NCBI GenBank assembly: GCA_043805355.1
Contig: JAZDIB010000028.1
Location: forward strand, 1 to 15,775
Direction: 5' to 3'
DNA length: 15,775 bases
DNA from: JAHJRN01 sp043805355
Lineage (GTDB): Bacteria; Patescibacteriota; Patescibacteriia; 2-12-FULL-60-25
The position numbers were made by a program, and so were the translations under genes. The notes under the pieces are model-generated. The model was given only the letters and a program-made list of their open reading frames with translations. It was not told the origin of the DNA and did no database searches. This document shows, one piece after another, positions 8,467 to 14,009 of this stretch (its first letter is position 1; every line of letters begins with the position of its first letter).

Positions 8467-8934
8467 CTACTCCTCCCACCCGCCCTTCCGCTCGACCTTC
8501 TTCCTCGCGTTCTGTTTCTTCTCGTCCAGACGACGCATCTTGGCGGCCCGCGTCGGCTTCGTCCCGACGCGCTCCTTCTCTTCCTTCAATGCCTCCGACA
8601 CGACGTCGCGGAGCGTCTGGATGGCGTCGAGTTTGTTCTGCAGCTGCGACCGTTCCTGCATGCGCGTCACGATAAGGTCGCCTTCTTTCGTGATGCGGTG
8701 CGCGAGACGTTCGCGGATCCTCGCCTTCTCCTCGTCGCTATACGCGGACGACGCGTCGATGTTCCACCGGATCACGGCCTTGCTCGAGGTCTTGTTCACC
8801 TTCTGCCCTCCCGGTCCGGACGAACGGACGAACGTGATTTCCATCTCGTTCTCCGGGACCGCCGGTGGTGTATCTGGCCTAATCGGAGCCTTCAGATGCG
8901 CGTCTGGCTTGAAGGGATTCTCGAACGACGTCAT
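8467..8934 (-). CDS. arfB: Peptidyl-tRNA hydrolase ArfB (YaeJ/ICT1 family)
   Basis: A 155-residue release-factor-like hydrolase that rescues ribosomes stalled at mRNA ends by cleaving peptidyl-tRNA. The catalytic domain has FVRSSGPGGQKVNKTSSKA (35-53) with the invariant GGQ at 42-44, followed by VIRWNI and the helical segment with EGDLIVTRMQERSQLQNK. The C-terminal tail is long and strongly basic (TKPTRAAKMRRLDEKKQNAR); in the family this tail enters the empty mRNA channel. Size and layout fit ArfB and not RF1/RF2, which are more than twice as long. There is no Shine-Dalgarno site at the ATG; a TACACT -10-like element ends 9 bases upstream, so the transcript may be nearly leaderless. tRNA-His lies downstream on the same strand, and no terminator separates them. 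Confidence 0.93.
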   Translation of the reverse strand: MTSFENPFKPDAHLKAPIRPDTPPAVPENEMEITFVRSSGPGGQKVNKTSSKAVIRWNIDASSAYSDEEKARIRERLAHRITKEGDLIVTRMQERSQLQNKLDAIQTLRDVVSEALKEEKERVGTKPTRAAKMRRLDEKKQNARKKVERKGGWEE

Positions 8935-8943
8935 ATGCGGAAG

Positions 8944-8949
8944 AGTGTA
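8944..8949 (-). promoter_or_regulatory. Possible -10 of arfB
   Basis: On the minus strand TACACT (8949-8944) lies 9 bases before the ATG. The -35 position shows only TTCCAT, so this is a weak call based mainly on matching geometry at other genes here. Confidence 0.3.
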
Positions 8950-8974
8950 TCAGAGACGCGTGCGGCATGGAACG

Positions 8975-8995
8975 AAAAACCCGACGGAGGTCGGG
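8975..8995 (-). terminator. Terminator of the small membrane protein gene
   Basis: On the minus strand CCCGAC / GTCGGG form a 6-bp stem with a 4-base loop, followed by TTTTTCG. It ends the gene at 9016-9219 and lies upstream of arfB. Confidence 0.8.
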
Positions 8996-9015
8996 AGGGG
9001 AAGGAGGGTGCCGCG

Positions 9016-9219
9016 TCATGGCATGACGCTGACGGAGGCGGACGGCGCGAACGGCACAGCTTGCCGCACATCGGGAGGACGTTCCTCCGGCCAGCGGCTG
9101 TATCGTTTCGAGGCGATTCCGACGAGGAACCCCGCGATTGCGACGATAAGGAGAGTGATCGCCAGGGAGAGGCGCGTGCCTCGATGAGGTGCCTGTCCGT
9201 CCTCGGTGCGTTTATCCAT
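9016..9219 (-). CDS. Very small single-helix membrane protein with two candidate starts
   Basis: A 67-residue protein from ATG 9219. A charged N-terminus (MDKRTEDGQAPHRGTR) is followed by one membrane helix (SLAITLLIVAIAGFLVGIA), then SKRYSRWPEERPPD and a Val/Ala/Ser-rich end. ATG 9219 has a perfect AAGGAGG 7 bases upstream. An in-frame ATG at 9264, 45 bases earlier, has its own AAGGAGG 9 bases upstream and would give an 82-residue form beginning MDARGHSDAFEGGFY. I recognise no family. It is a separate unit: a terminator follows at 8975-8995, and the palindromic terminator of the SPFH gene lies upstream. The strong ribosome site contrasts with the near-leaderless neighbours. Confidence 0.7.
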   Translation of the reverse strand: MDKRTEDGQAPHRGTRLSLAITLLIVAIAGFLVGIASKRYSRWPEERPPDVRQAVPFAPSASVSVMP

Positions 9220-9226
9220 ATAGAAT

Positions 9227-9233
9227 CCTCCTT
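9227..9233 (-). promoter_or_regulatory. Shine-Dalgarno site for the inner start (ATG 9219)
   Basis: AAGGAGG on the minus strand, 7 bases before ATG 9219. It is one of two identical sites in this gene. Confidence 0.8.
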
Positions 9234-9273
9234 CGAAGGCATCGGAATGGCCTCGGGCGTCCATGCGATGGAT

Positions 9274-9280
9274 CCTCCTT
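9274..9280 (-). promoter_or_regulatory. Shine-Dalgarno site for the outer start (ATG 9264)
   Basis: AAGGAGG on the minus strand, 9 bases before the in-frame ATG 9264. The surrounding sequence (AAGGAGGAT, a C, ATGGA) resembles the inner site, as if the initiation region had been duplicated. Confidence 0.65.
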
Positions 9281-9332
9281 GCGGTCGAACGTGCGAGACG
9301 AGAACCTCACCAGACGCGCGCGGTCTCCGTCA

Positions 9333-9366
9333 AGACAAAAGGCCTCCGCGCGGAGGCCTTTTGTCT
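9333..9366 (-). terminator. Perfect 34-bp palindromic terminator of the SPFH gene
   Basis: AGACAAAAGGCCTCCGC and its exact complement GCGGAGGCCTTTTGTCT abut without a loop, and a GC-rich core is flanked by A and T runs on both strands. It starts 15 bases after the SPFH stop codon. The symmetry means it could stop transcription from either side. Confidence 0.85.
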
Positions 9367-9381
9367 TCCGTTCTTTTCTCT

Positions 9382-10131
9382 CTATTCCTTCTTCCCGCCC
9401 AAACGTTCGAACGCGCGCATGATCTCGATCGGTATGGCGAAGACGACCGTATTGGACGCGTCGCTCGAGATGTCGTTGATGGAGTTCAGCGTGCGGAGAT
9501 GGAGCGCAGCAGGATTCCGCATGAGGATCTCGGCGGCCTTGTTCAGGTTCTCGGCGGCGATGACCTCGCCCTCGGCGCTGATGATGACCGCACGTCGCTC
9601 GCGCTCGGCCTCGGCCTGCTTCGCGATGGTGCGGACCATGTCTTCCGGAAGCTGGATATCCTTCAGCTCCACGGCAGATACTTCGATGCCCCACAGCGTG
9701 GAATGCGTGGCGATGAGTTCCTTGATGCGGGCCGACGCCTGGTCGCGCTCGGAAAGCAACTCGTCGAGCGAGAGTTCGCCGACGATGTTGCGCATCGTGG
9801 TCTGCGCGAGCTGGAGTACGGCGAACCAGAAATTCTCGACCTCGAGCACGGCCTTGCCCGCGTCGACGACCTTATAGTAGATGACGGCGTTGATCTTGCA
9901 TGAGACGTTGTCCTTCGTGATGGCTTCCTGGAACGGCACCTCGACGGCCTTCGTGCGGACATCCACCTTCTTCATGGACTGGAAGATGGGGATGATGATG
10001 CGCCAGCCCGGACCCACAAGGCCCGAGAATCGGCCGAACGTGAACTTGACGCCACGTTCATACTGGTTGACCTGACGGACGAAGACGATGAAGAACACGA
10101 TGATCCACGGCAGGTAATAGAGATAGGTCAT
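9382..10131 (-). CDS. SPFH/Band 7 (stomatin-like) membrane protein
   Basis: A 249-residue slipin/stomatin-type protein. An N-terminal membrane helix (about 3-18, YLYYLPWIIVFFIVFV) is followed by the SPFH domain (about 24-180; YERGVKFTFGRFSGLVGPGW, VDVRTKAVEVPFQEAITKDN, IYYKVVDAGKAV, TTMRNIVGELSLDELLSERD, WGIEVSAVELKDIQLPEDM) and the Ala/Glu-rich coiled coil KQAEAERERRA...AEGEVIAAENLNKAA. Family members form ring-like membrane scaffolds and often regulate an adjacent protease or NfeD protein. Neither is next to it here. The ATG at 10131 has no Shine-Dalgarno site; a promoter at 10161-10189 gives a leader of about 22 bases. Confidence 0.93.
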   Translation of the reverse strand: MTYLYYLPWIIVFFIVFVRQVNQYERGVKFTFGRFSGLVGPGWRIIIPIFQSMKKVDVRTKAVEVPFQEAITKDNVSCKINAVIYYKVVDAGKAVLEVENFWFAVLQLAQTTMRNIVGELSLDELLSERDQASARIKELIATHSTLWGIEVSAVELKDIQLPEDMVRTIAKQAEAERERRAVIISAEGEVIAAENLNKAAEILMRNPAALHLRTLNSINDISSDASNTVVFAIPIEIMRAFERLGGKKE

Positions 10132-10160
10132 ACATCGGATGAATGGATGAGACTGTAGGT

Positions 10161-10189
10161 ACGGTACGTCGTACCCGTCATGACGTCAA
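10161..10189 (-). promoter_or_regulatory. SPFH gene promoter
   Basis: On the minus strand TTGACG (10189-10184), 17 bases, TACCGT (10166-10161). It fires away from the plus-strand promoter at 10207-10235, and the two -35 elements are 17 bases apart. Confidence 0.7.
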
Positions 10190-10206
10190 CGCCGCATCAT
10201 AGGGGT

Positions 10207-10235
10207 TTGACATGACCGTAAATATCGGATAGGGT
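10207..10235 (+). promoter_or_regulatory. Promoter of the 449-residue NYN-like gene
   Basis: A consensus TTGACA (10207-10212), 17 bases, TAGGGT (10230-10235). The start site would be near 10242, giving a leader of about 65 bases that ends in AGGAGA five bases before the ATG at 10308. Confidence 0.75.
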
Positions 10236-10307
10236 GGTGAATCGACGATTTCCGACTCACGTCGACGCCCTTTCACACAAACGAGTCGGGCAATATAGGA
10301 GAACGGA

Positions 10308-11657
10308 ATGCCGACCCATGCCCCGTCAGAGCGACGGAGTACCTACATCTCCCCCGATCGCGCCATGATCATCGCCCATGTCCCGGATCTCCGGGATGGG
10401 CAGAAGAAACACGGCTGCTATATCTCGTTCAAGCGTCTCCGCGACTTCACGGAGACGTACGGCCACGTCGTGCGCGCCCTCGCGTGCGTCGACGCCAGGG
10501 CTCTCGAGGACTTCGGCCTCTACAGCTCGATCATCGCCAACGGGTTCGACCCGATCGCGATCACCTCGAAGCGGACGCCCAACGACGCGATGCCCGGGAT
10601 CCAGAATCCCTCGCCCCTGCTCGTCACGCGCGACGCAAAGAACCTCGGGGTGCGGACCGTCGTGATCGTCTCGACGAACGGGCTCCCCGCTTGGGTCTAC
10701 TCCGAGCTGAAGGAGTACGGCATCAGGATCGTCATGATCGCGCCGGACCCGTCACGCGGCGTCCGACCGGCCTATGTGGACGAATGGATCTCGATAACGA
10801 AGATCGTGGATTCGCTGCCGCTCCCGGCGAAGCGGTATGCGGACGACGAGCGGCCCATCGAGCGCTACCTGGCGGACGTCGAGGACGCCCCCACTCATGA
10901 GATGGAGCGGCTCGAACGGGACGAACCCGAAGCGTATGCTTGGCTCGAACGCATCCTGACGGTCACGGAGGCCACGCACGCGTCCGCGCTGACGGCGCTG
11001 CAGCTCGCGGCCGCCCGCGGGAGCCTGCCCGGCGTCGCCCTCGCGGCGCTCATCATCCTCTCGGACCTCTCCACGTCGCCCGACGCGGAGCCCTGCGTCC
11101 GGAAGAACCTCACGTACCAGCGGTTCGCGCGATACGGCATCGACATCGACACGGTCGGCCGGCTGGCAATCAAGCTCCTCATCGAGGAAGGGACGCTGGT
11201 CGCCGAGAAAGTCCGGCGGGACACCGACTACCTCTTCGCGAACGGCGCGGAGCATCCCGCGCATCGCCTCGGTCGCGCGTTCTGCTCGAACCTGACGATG
11301 CGGAGGAACCGACTCGCGTTCACGAAGCCCGCCCCGTTTGCGGACGGCGCCCTGGAAGCCTTCGAAATCTTCAGCGTCGCACCCGCGGACCTCACATCCT
11401 CGGCCGCGAAAGACATGTGCGACCTCTTCGCCATCCTCCTGCGCCACGCCGACGCGGACGCGCTGAAGGAGCTCGTCCGGAAAGGCGTCCCGGACGAGCA
11501 GGACGCGGAACGCCTCCTCTGGAAGCTCGAAGAGCTCGTCTCCCTGCCGCCGGACATCACCGGCGAGGAAGAGGGCGACGAAGCCCCGTCGGTCGACCGA
11601 CCGTCGCCGAGCGGGCATCTCATCGTCGTCTCCTCACGCGACCTGAAAAGCGCCTGA
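10308..11657 (+). CDS. Hypothetical protein with a degenerate NYN domain
   Basis: A 449-residue protein of no family I can name. Residues 20-150 follow the NYN/PIN-like RNase pattern: AMIIAHVPDLRDGQ (strand 1; the DGQ matches the usual DGQN), FKRLRDFTETYGHVVRALACVDA, LYSSIIANGFDPIAIT, then TVVIVSTNGLPAWVYSELKE and YGIRIVMIAPDP. The last motif is normally GDGDF, as in the intact NYN protein at 14010-14600; here both aspartates are replaced (N124, L126), so catalysis is doubtful. The remaining 300 residues are mostly helical. Residues 268-312 (LTYQRFARYGIDIDTVGRLA, then LLIEEGTLVAEK) might be a winged helix. The acidic stretch EEEGDEAPS precedes a short C-terminal tail. AGGAGA fixes the start. 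Promoter and terminator make it a single-gene unit, divergent from the SPFH gene. Confidence 0.8.
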   Translation: MPTHAPSERRSTYISPDRAMIIAHVPDLRDGQKKHGCYISFKRLRDFTETYGHVVRALACVDARALEDFGLYSSIIANGFDPIAITSKRTPNDAMPGIQNPSPLLVTRDAKNLGVRTVVIVSTNGLPAWVYSELKEYGIRIVMIAPDPSRGVRPAYVDEWISITKIVDSLPLPAKRYADDERPIERYLADVEDAPTHEMERLERDEPEAYAWLERILTVTEATHASALTALQLAAARGSLPGVALAALIILSDLSTSPDAEPCVRKNLTYQRFARYGIDIDTVGRLAIKLLIEEGTLVAEKVRRDTDYLFANGAEHPAHRLGRAFCSNLTMRRNRLAFTKPAPFADGALEAFEIFSVAPADLTSSAAKDMCDLFAILLRHADADALKELVRKGVPDEQDAERLLWKLEELVSLPPDITGEEEGDEAPSVDRPSPSGHLIVVSSRDLKSA

Positions 11658-11689
11658 CACCACCTCGCCGGCCGCACCCGCGGACGCCA

Positions 11690-11714
11690 CCGATCCATCT
11701 GGGATCGGTTTTTT
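11690..11714 (+). terminator. Terminator of the NYN-like gene
   Basis: A 7-bp stem CCGATCC / GGATCGG with a 5-base loop, followed by TTTTTTC, 32 bases after the stop codon. Confidence 0.88.
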
Positions 11715-11759
11715 CTTGGCTACATAATCGTTGGCCGTGCCACGTGAGCCGCATAGAGC

Positions 11760-11788
11760 AAAAACCGCACCTATAAAGCGCGGCTTTT
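11760..11788 (-). terminator. Terminator of tRNA-Arg
   Basis: On the minus strand AAAAGCCGC pairs with GCGGTTTTT (one G-T pair) around an 11-base loop, ending in a T-run. It starts 3 bases after the tRNA CCA end. Confidence 0.7.
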
Positions 11789-11791
11789 ACG

Positions 11792-11868
11792 TGGTGCCCC
11801 CGGGTGGATTTGAACCACCATCTCACGGCTTAGAAGTCCGGTGCTTGATCCAGTTAAGCTACAGGGGC
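11792..11868 (-). tRNA. tRNA-Arg (anticodon UCU), CCA encoded
   Basis: A cloverleaf on the minus strand: acceptor GCCCCTG / CGGGGGC (one T-G pair), D-stem GCTT / AAGC, anticodon loop CTTCTAA with anticodon TCT, T-arm GGTGG TTCAAAT CCACC, discriminator A and an encoded CCA. The anticodon stem is irregular: CCGGA against GCCGT leaves only three Watson-Crick pairs, with C-T at 27:43 and A-G at 31:39. It has its own promoter and terminator, so it is probably expressed. Confidence 0.9.
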
Positions 11869-11878
11869 ATGACGCACG

Positions 11879-11907
11879 ACGATACTCGGTTTTCTCCTCT
11901 TTGGCAA
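11879..11907 (-). promoter_or_regulatory. tRNA-Arg promoter
   Basis: On the minus strand TTGCCA (11907-11902), 17 bases, TATCGT (11884-11879). It is the same -35 and spacing as the tRNA-His promoter, and lies just after the xer stop codon. Confidence 0.78.
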
Positions 11908-11911
11908 GGCC

Positions 11912-12868
11912 TCATCCCGACTCTTCTTCCCCTCTCCGCTTGGCGTGGAACGCCTGGTGCACCTCGCGCAGCTGCTGGTTCGTGACGTGGGTGTAGATCT
12001 GCGTCGTCGTGATGGACGCGTGGCCGAGCATGGACTGCACGCTGCGGATGTCGGCGCCGTTCATGAGCAGGTCCGTGGCGAACGAGTGGCGAAGCGTGTG
12101 CGGCGAGACTTTCTTCGGGATGCCGGCCGCGGCGGCGTAGTGGCACACGAGCCGCTCGATGGACCTCGGCGTGATGGGCTTCGGCACGACGACGCCTTTC
12201 GCGTCCTTCTTCCCGGCCGCGCGGTCGTGGCGGATGAAGAGGAACGGCGACTCGTCCTCGCGGCTGGCGAGGTATTCCTTCAGCCAGTGCCGCGCCTGAT
12301 GCGAGAGGAACACGACGCGCACCTTGTCGCCCTTGCCGCGCACCGAGAACTCGTCGCGGTCGAGGTTGATCTGGTCCTTCTTGAGTCCCGCGAGCTCGGA
12401 GACGCGCATGCCGGTCGAGAAGAAGAGCTCGAGGATGGAACGGTCGCGCGCCTTCAGTATCGGCGGCGCGTCGGATTGCGTCGGTGCGTCGAGTAGGCGC
12501 TCGAGGTCCACGGCATCGAGGAACGACGGTTCGCGGCTCCCCTGCTTCGCGAGCTCGATCTTCTCGGGCGCGAGCGTGCTCACGTCGGTGCGCGCGAGGT
12601 ACTTGAGGAACGACCGCAAGGCGATGAGGTGGTAGTTCTGCGTGCTCTTCTTCAGGAGGCCGCGGCGCGGGTCTTCGAGACGGTTCAGGTACAGCCGATA
12701 CTGGCGGACCAGCTCGGACGTCACCTCATCCACGGGCGGGTCCTTGGTCCACTCGATGAACCTCCCGAGATAGAACTCGTAGTTGCGCACCGTGAGCGAC
12801 GACCGCCCCTTCTCGATCTCGAGATATTCGAGGAACGGACGGAGATGCAGGGAGATCTTCTTGGACAT
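11912..12868 (-). CDS. xerD: Xer-type tyrosine recombinase
   Basis: A 318-residue site-specific recombinase that most likely resolves chromosome dimers at the terminus. The N-terminal SAM-like DNA-binding domain (1-100) has PFLEYLEIEKGRSSLTVRNY and STQNYHLIALRSFLKYLA. The catalytic domain has the complete set: R155 in TGMRVSELAGL, K179 in RGKGDKVR, H257 and R260 in SPHTLRHSFAT, H283 in MLGHASITTTQ and the nucleophile Y292 in IYTHV. Length and motifs fit housekeeping XerC/XerD/XerA better than a phage integrase; which of these it is cannot be told from one copy. The ATG at 12868 is chosen because TATACT ends 6 bases before it; the frame stays open much further upstream, but that extension runs across the rpsO region and is antisense to rpsO. 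tRNA-Arg follows. Confidence 0.92.
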   Translation of the reverse strand: MSKKISLHLRPFLEYLEIEKGRSSLTVRNYEFYLGRFIEWTKDPPVDEVTSELVRQYRLYLNRLEDPRRGLLKKSTQNYHLIALRSFLKYLARTDVSTLAPEKIELAKQGSREPSFLDAVDLERLLDAPTQSDAPPILKARDRSILELFFSTGMRVSELAGLKKDQINLDRDEFSVRGKGDKVRVVFLSHQARHWLKEYLASREDESPFLFIRHDRAAGKKDAKGVVVPKPITPRSIERLVCHYAAAAGIPKKVSPHTLRHSFATDLLMNGADIRSVQSMLGHASITTTQIYTHVTNQQLREVHQAFHAKRRGEEESG

Positions 12869-12874
12869 CGCCAC

Positions 12875-12880
12875 AGTATA
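12875..12880 (-). promoter_or_regulatory. -10 element of xer, leaderless geometry
   Basis: On the minus strand TATACT (5/6 to TATAAT) ends exactly 6 bases before the ATG at 12868. I see no good -35. The transcript would begin at or beside the start codon. Confidence 0.55.
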
Positions 12881-12921
12881 CCGCAAAGGCGTCGTAAAAC
12901 GGACATCGGTGACCGCTGGTC

Positions 12922-12950
12922 TTGCCATATTCGCCGATATCTGATAGCTT
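12922..12950 (+). promoter_or_regulatory. rpsO promoter
   Basis: TTGCCA (12922-12927), 17 bases, TAGCTT (12945-12950). The start site would be near 12957, about 140 bases before the rpsO ATG; this long leader contains the palindrome at 13040-13059. Confidence 0.6.
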
Positions 12951-13039
12951 TGGGCCACATAAATCACTACGCCCATCCGGTCATTCGACGGGATGCAGCG
13001 CGAATCCGGGCACGTACGCCTCAGATCCGATTCCATGTC

Positions 13040-13059
13040 ATTCCCGCGAAGGCGGGAAT
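13040..13059 (+). repeat. dRS3/REP-like palindrome in the rpsO leader
   Basis: ATTCCCGCGAAGGCGGGAAT: an 8-bp perfect stem around GAAG. It fits the ATTCCC-N8-GGGAAT pattern of neisserial dRS3 repeats, and its surroundings (GTC before, CC after) match a REP-like sequence found dispersed in many bacteria. Only one copy is in the window. Outer GATCC / GGATC arms (13024-13028, 13067-13071) extend the fold. It ends 40 bases before the rpsO ATG. Confidence 0.65.
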
Positions 13060-13099
13060 CCATCCGGGATCGATCGCGGGCGCACGTCTCCGACACGAC

Positions 13100-13360
13100 A
13101 TGTTGGATCCGAACAAGAAGAAGCGCGTCATCGAGAAGTTCAAGACGCACGCGACCGACACCGGCTCGCCCCAGGTCCAGATCGCCATCCTCACCGAGGA
13201 GATCAAGGACCTTTCCGAGCACCTGAAGGGACACAAGAAGGACTTCTCGTCCCGCCGCGGCCTCATCAAGAAGGTCGGCGAGCGCCGCCGCCTGATGAAG
13301 TACCTCAAGCGCGAGGACGCCAAGGCCTACGACGACCTGATGACCAAGCTGAAGATCTGA
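13100..13360 (+). CDS. rpsO: 30S ribosomal protein S15
   Basis: An 86-residue primary 16S rRNA-binding protein that nucleates the platform of the small subunit. The family signature is clear: MLDPNKKKRVIEKFKTHATD, TGSPQVQIAILTEEIKDLSEHLKGHKKDFSSRRGL and the closing RRRLMKYLKREDAKAYDDLM. The length is near the usual 88-89 residues. The start is fixed by the family's N-terminus; no Shine-Dalgarno site precedes it. The leader is long, and in other bacteria S15 represses its own translation through a leader structure; whether that happens here is not shown. It ends in a strong terminator, so it is not cotranscribed with pnp as it can be in E. coli. Confidence 0.98.
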   Translation: MLDPNKKKRVIEKFKTHATDTGSPQVQIAILTEEIKDLSEHLKGHKKDFSSRRGLIKKVGERRRLMKYLKREDAKAYDDLMTKLKI

Positions 13361-13365
13361 CGACG

Positions 13366-13389
13366 AACCGCCCCACGAGGGGCGGTTTT
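13366..13389 (+). terminator. rpsO terminator
   Basis: A 9-bp perfect stem AACCGCCCC / GGGGCGGTT with loop ACGA, then TT. The T-run is short but the stem is strong. It starts 5 bases after the stop codon. Confidence 0.8.
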
Positions 13390-13425
13390 CGATACTCGTA
13401 CTCGACCGGATCACTGAATGGAGTC

Positions 13426-13454
13426 TTGACCGACAGCGATGTTCGTGCTATATC
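13426..13454 (+). promoter_or_regulatory. Promoter of the 105-residue orphan
   Basis: TTGACC (13426-13431), 17 bases, TATATC (13449-13454). The start would be near 13461, giving a leader of about 40 bases that ends in AAGGAG five bases before the ATG. Confidence 0.72.
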
Positions 13455-13499
13455 CTCAACGGTACACGTCGGACATCATCACCATGTGAAGGAGATGGA

Positions 13500-13817
13500 A
13501 TGGGAACACAAACAAAGAAGCGTCGGGATGGTTTACGTGATCTGAACGGCCGTCTGACGCGCATCAAAGCGGGAGATCGCATCGCTTTCGCTCTCAAAGA
13601 CTCCACGGTGTGTATTTACCGCAAAGATAGCGACAACATCTTTTTCCCCTTGCGCTGGCCACTCTTAACCGCTGATGATGACAAACGCCTCTGCCCCTTC
13701 CTCCGTGACGAAAGAGAATTCACGCTTTTCGCCATCTTCATCGGGCTGACGTTTGGCCTACGTCCGCATCGCATTAGAAGCGCTTCGAGAAACATATACA
13801 CGCTCGAGTTCAAATGA
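13500..13817 (+). CDS. Hypothetical protein, 105 residues
   Basis: I do not recognise this protein. The N-terminal 25 residues are very basic (TKKRRDGLRDLNGRLTRIK). A beta-rich middle follows (DRIAFALKDSTVCIYRK, NIFFPLRWPLL), with two cysteines at 38 and 65, then a short hydrophobic run (FTLFAIFIGLTFGL, 74-87), too short for a confident membrane helix, and a basic tail. It is very likely a real gene: it has a promoter, an AAGGAG five bases before the ATG, and a terminator. Its bases look less GC-rich and its codons less selected than in rpsO or pnp next to it, which may mean a recent or fast-evolving gene (impression, not counted). An inverted repeat, GCTCGAG / CTCGAGC (13802-13827), spans the stop codon. 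Confidence 0.7.
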   Translation: MGTQTKKRRDGLRDLNGRLTRIKAGDRIAFALKDSTVCIYRKDSDNIFFPLRWPLLTADDDKRLCPFLRDEREFTLFAIFIGLTFGLRPHRIRSASRNIYTLEFK

Positions 13818-13827
13818 GATCTCGAGC
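13802..13827 (+). repeat. Inverted repeat spanning a stop codon
   Basis: GCTCGAG (13802-13808) and CTCGAGC (13821-13827) enclose a 12-base loop that contains the TGA stop (13815-13817) of the 105-residue gene. There is no T-run after it; the real terminator follows at 13842. Confidence 0.4.
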
Positions 13828-13841
13828 TCGCGCATTCAATC

Positions 13842-13874
13842 GACCCTCCGCTGGGAACGCGAGGGTCTTTATAT
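13842..13874 (+). terminator. Terminator of the 105-residue orphan
   Basis: GACCCTC / GAGGGTC form a 7-bp stem around a 12-base loop, followed by TTTATAT. It lies 24 bases after the stop codon. Confidence 0.7.
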
Positions 13875-13917
13875 ATTCGTAACGGCCGGCTTTGCTTCAA
13901 TGTCTGATGGGGAGGGC

Positions 13918-13946
13918 TTGCCAAGACCCTCGTTTTCGTGTATCTT
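13918..13946 (+). promoter_or_regulatory. Promoter of the NYN gene
   Basis: TTGCCA (13918-13923), 17 bases, TATCTT (13941-13946). The start would be near 13953. An in-frame ATG at 13938 lies upstream of that start, so the real start codon is the next ATG, 14010. Confidence 0.72.
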
Positions 13947-14009
13947 CCAGACGTCGAGAAGCGCACTTTTTCACTCTTCATTTTCAACTCGCGCTCTCGA
14001 CACCTTTGT

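Noticed and set aside
11792..12868. An integrative element: tyrosine recombinase next to a tRNA gene
   Set aside because: The recombinase has the size and motifs of housekeeping Xer, the neighbours are core genes, and I see no direct repeat of the tRNA 3' end within the window. It could be revisited with the full genome.
12869..13414. A longer N-terminus for the Xer recombinase (open to 13414)
   Set aside because: The extension runs antisense through rpsO and its leader, and the conserved Xer N-terminus plus the -10 at 12875-12880 place the start at 12868.
13938..14009. 24 extra N-terminal codons for the NYN protein
   Set aside because: The ATG at 13938 lies in the spacer before the -10 element, so it would not be transcribed from that promoter, and the extra residues match nothing in the family.
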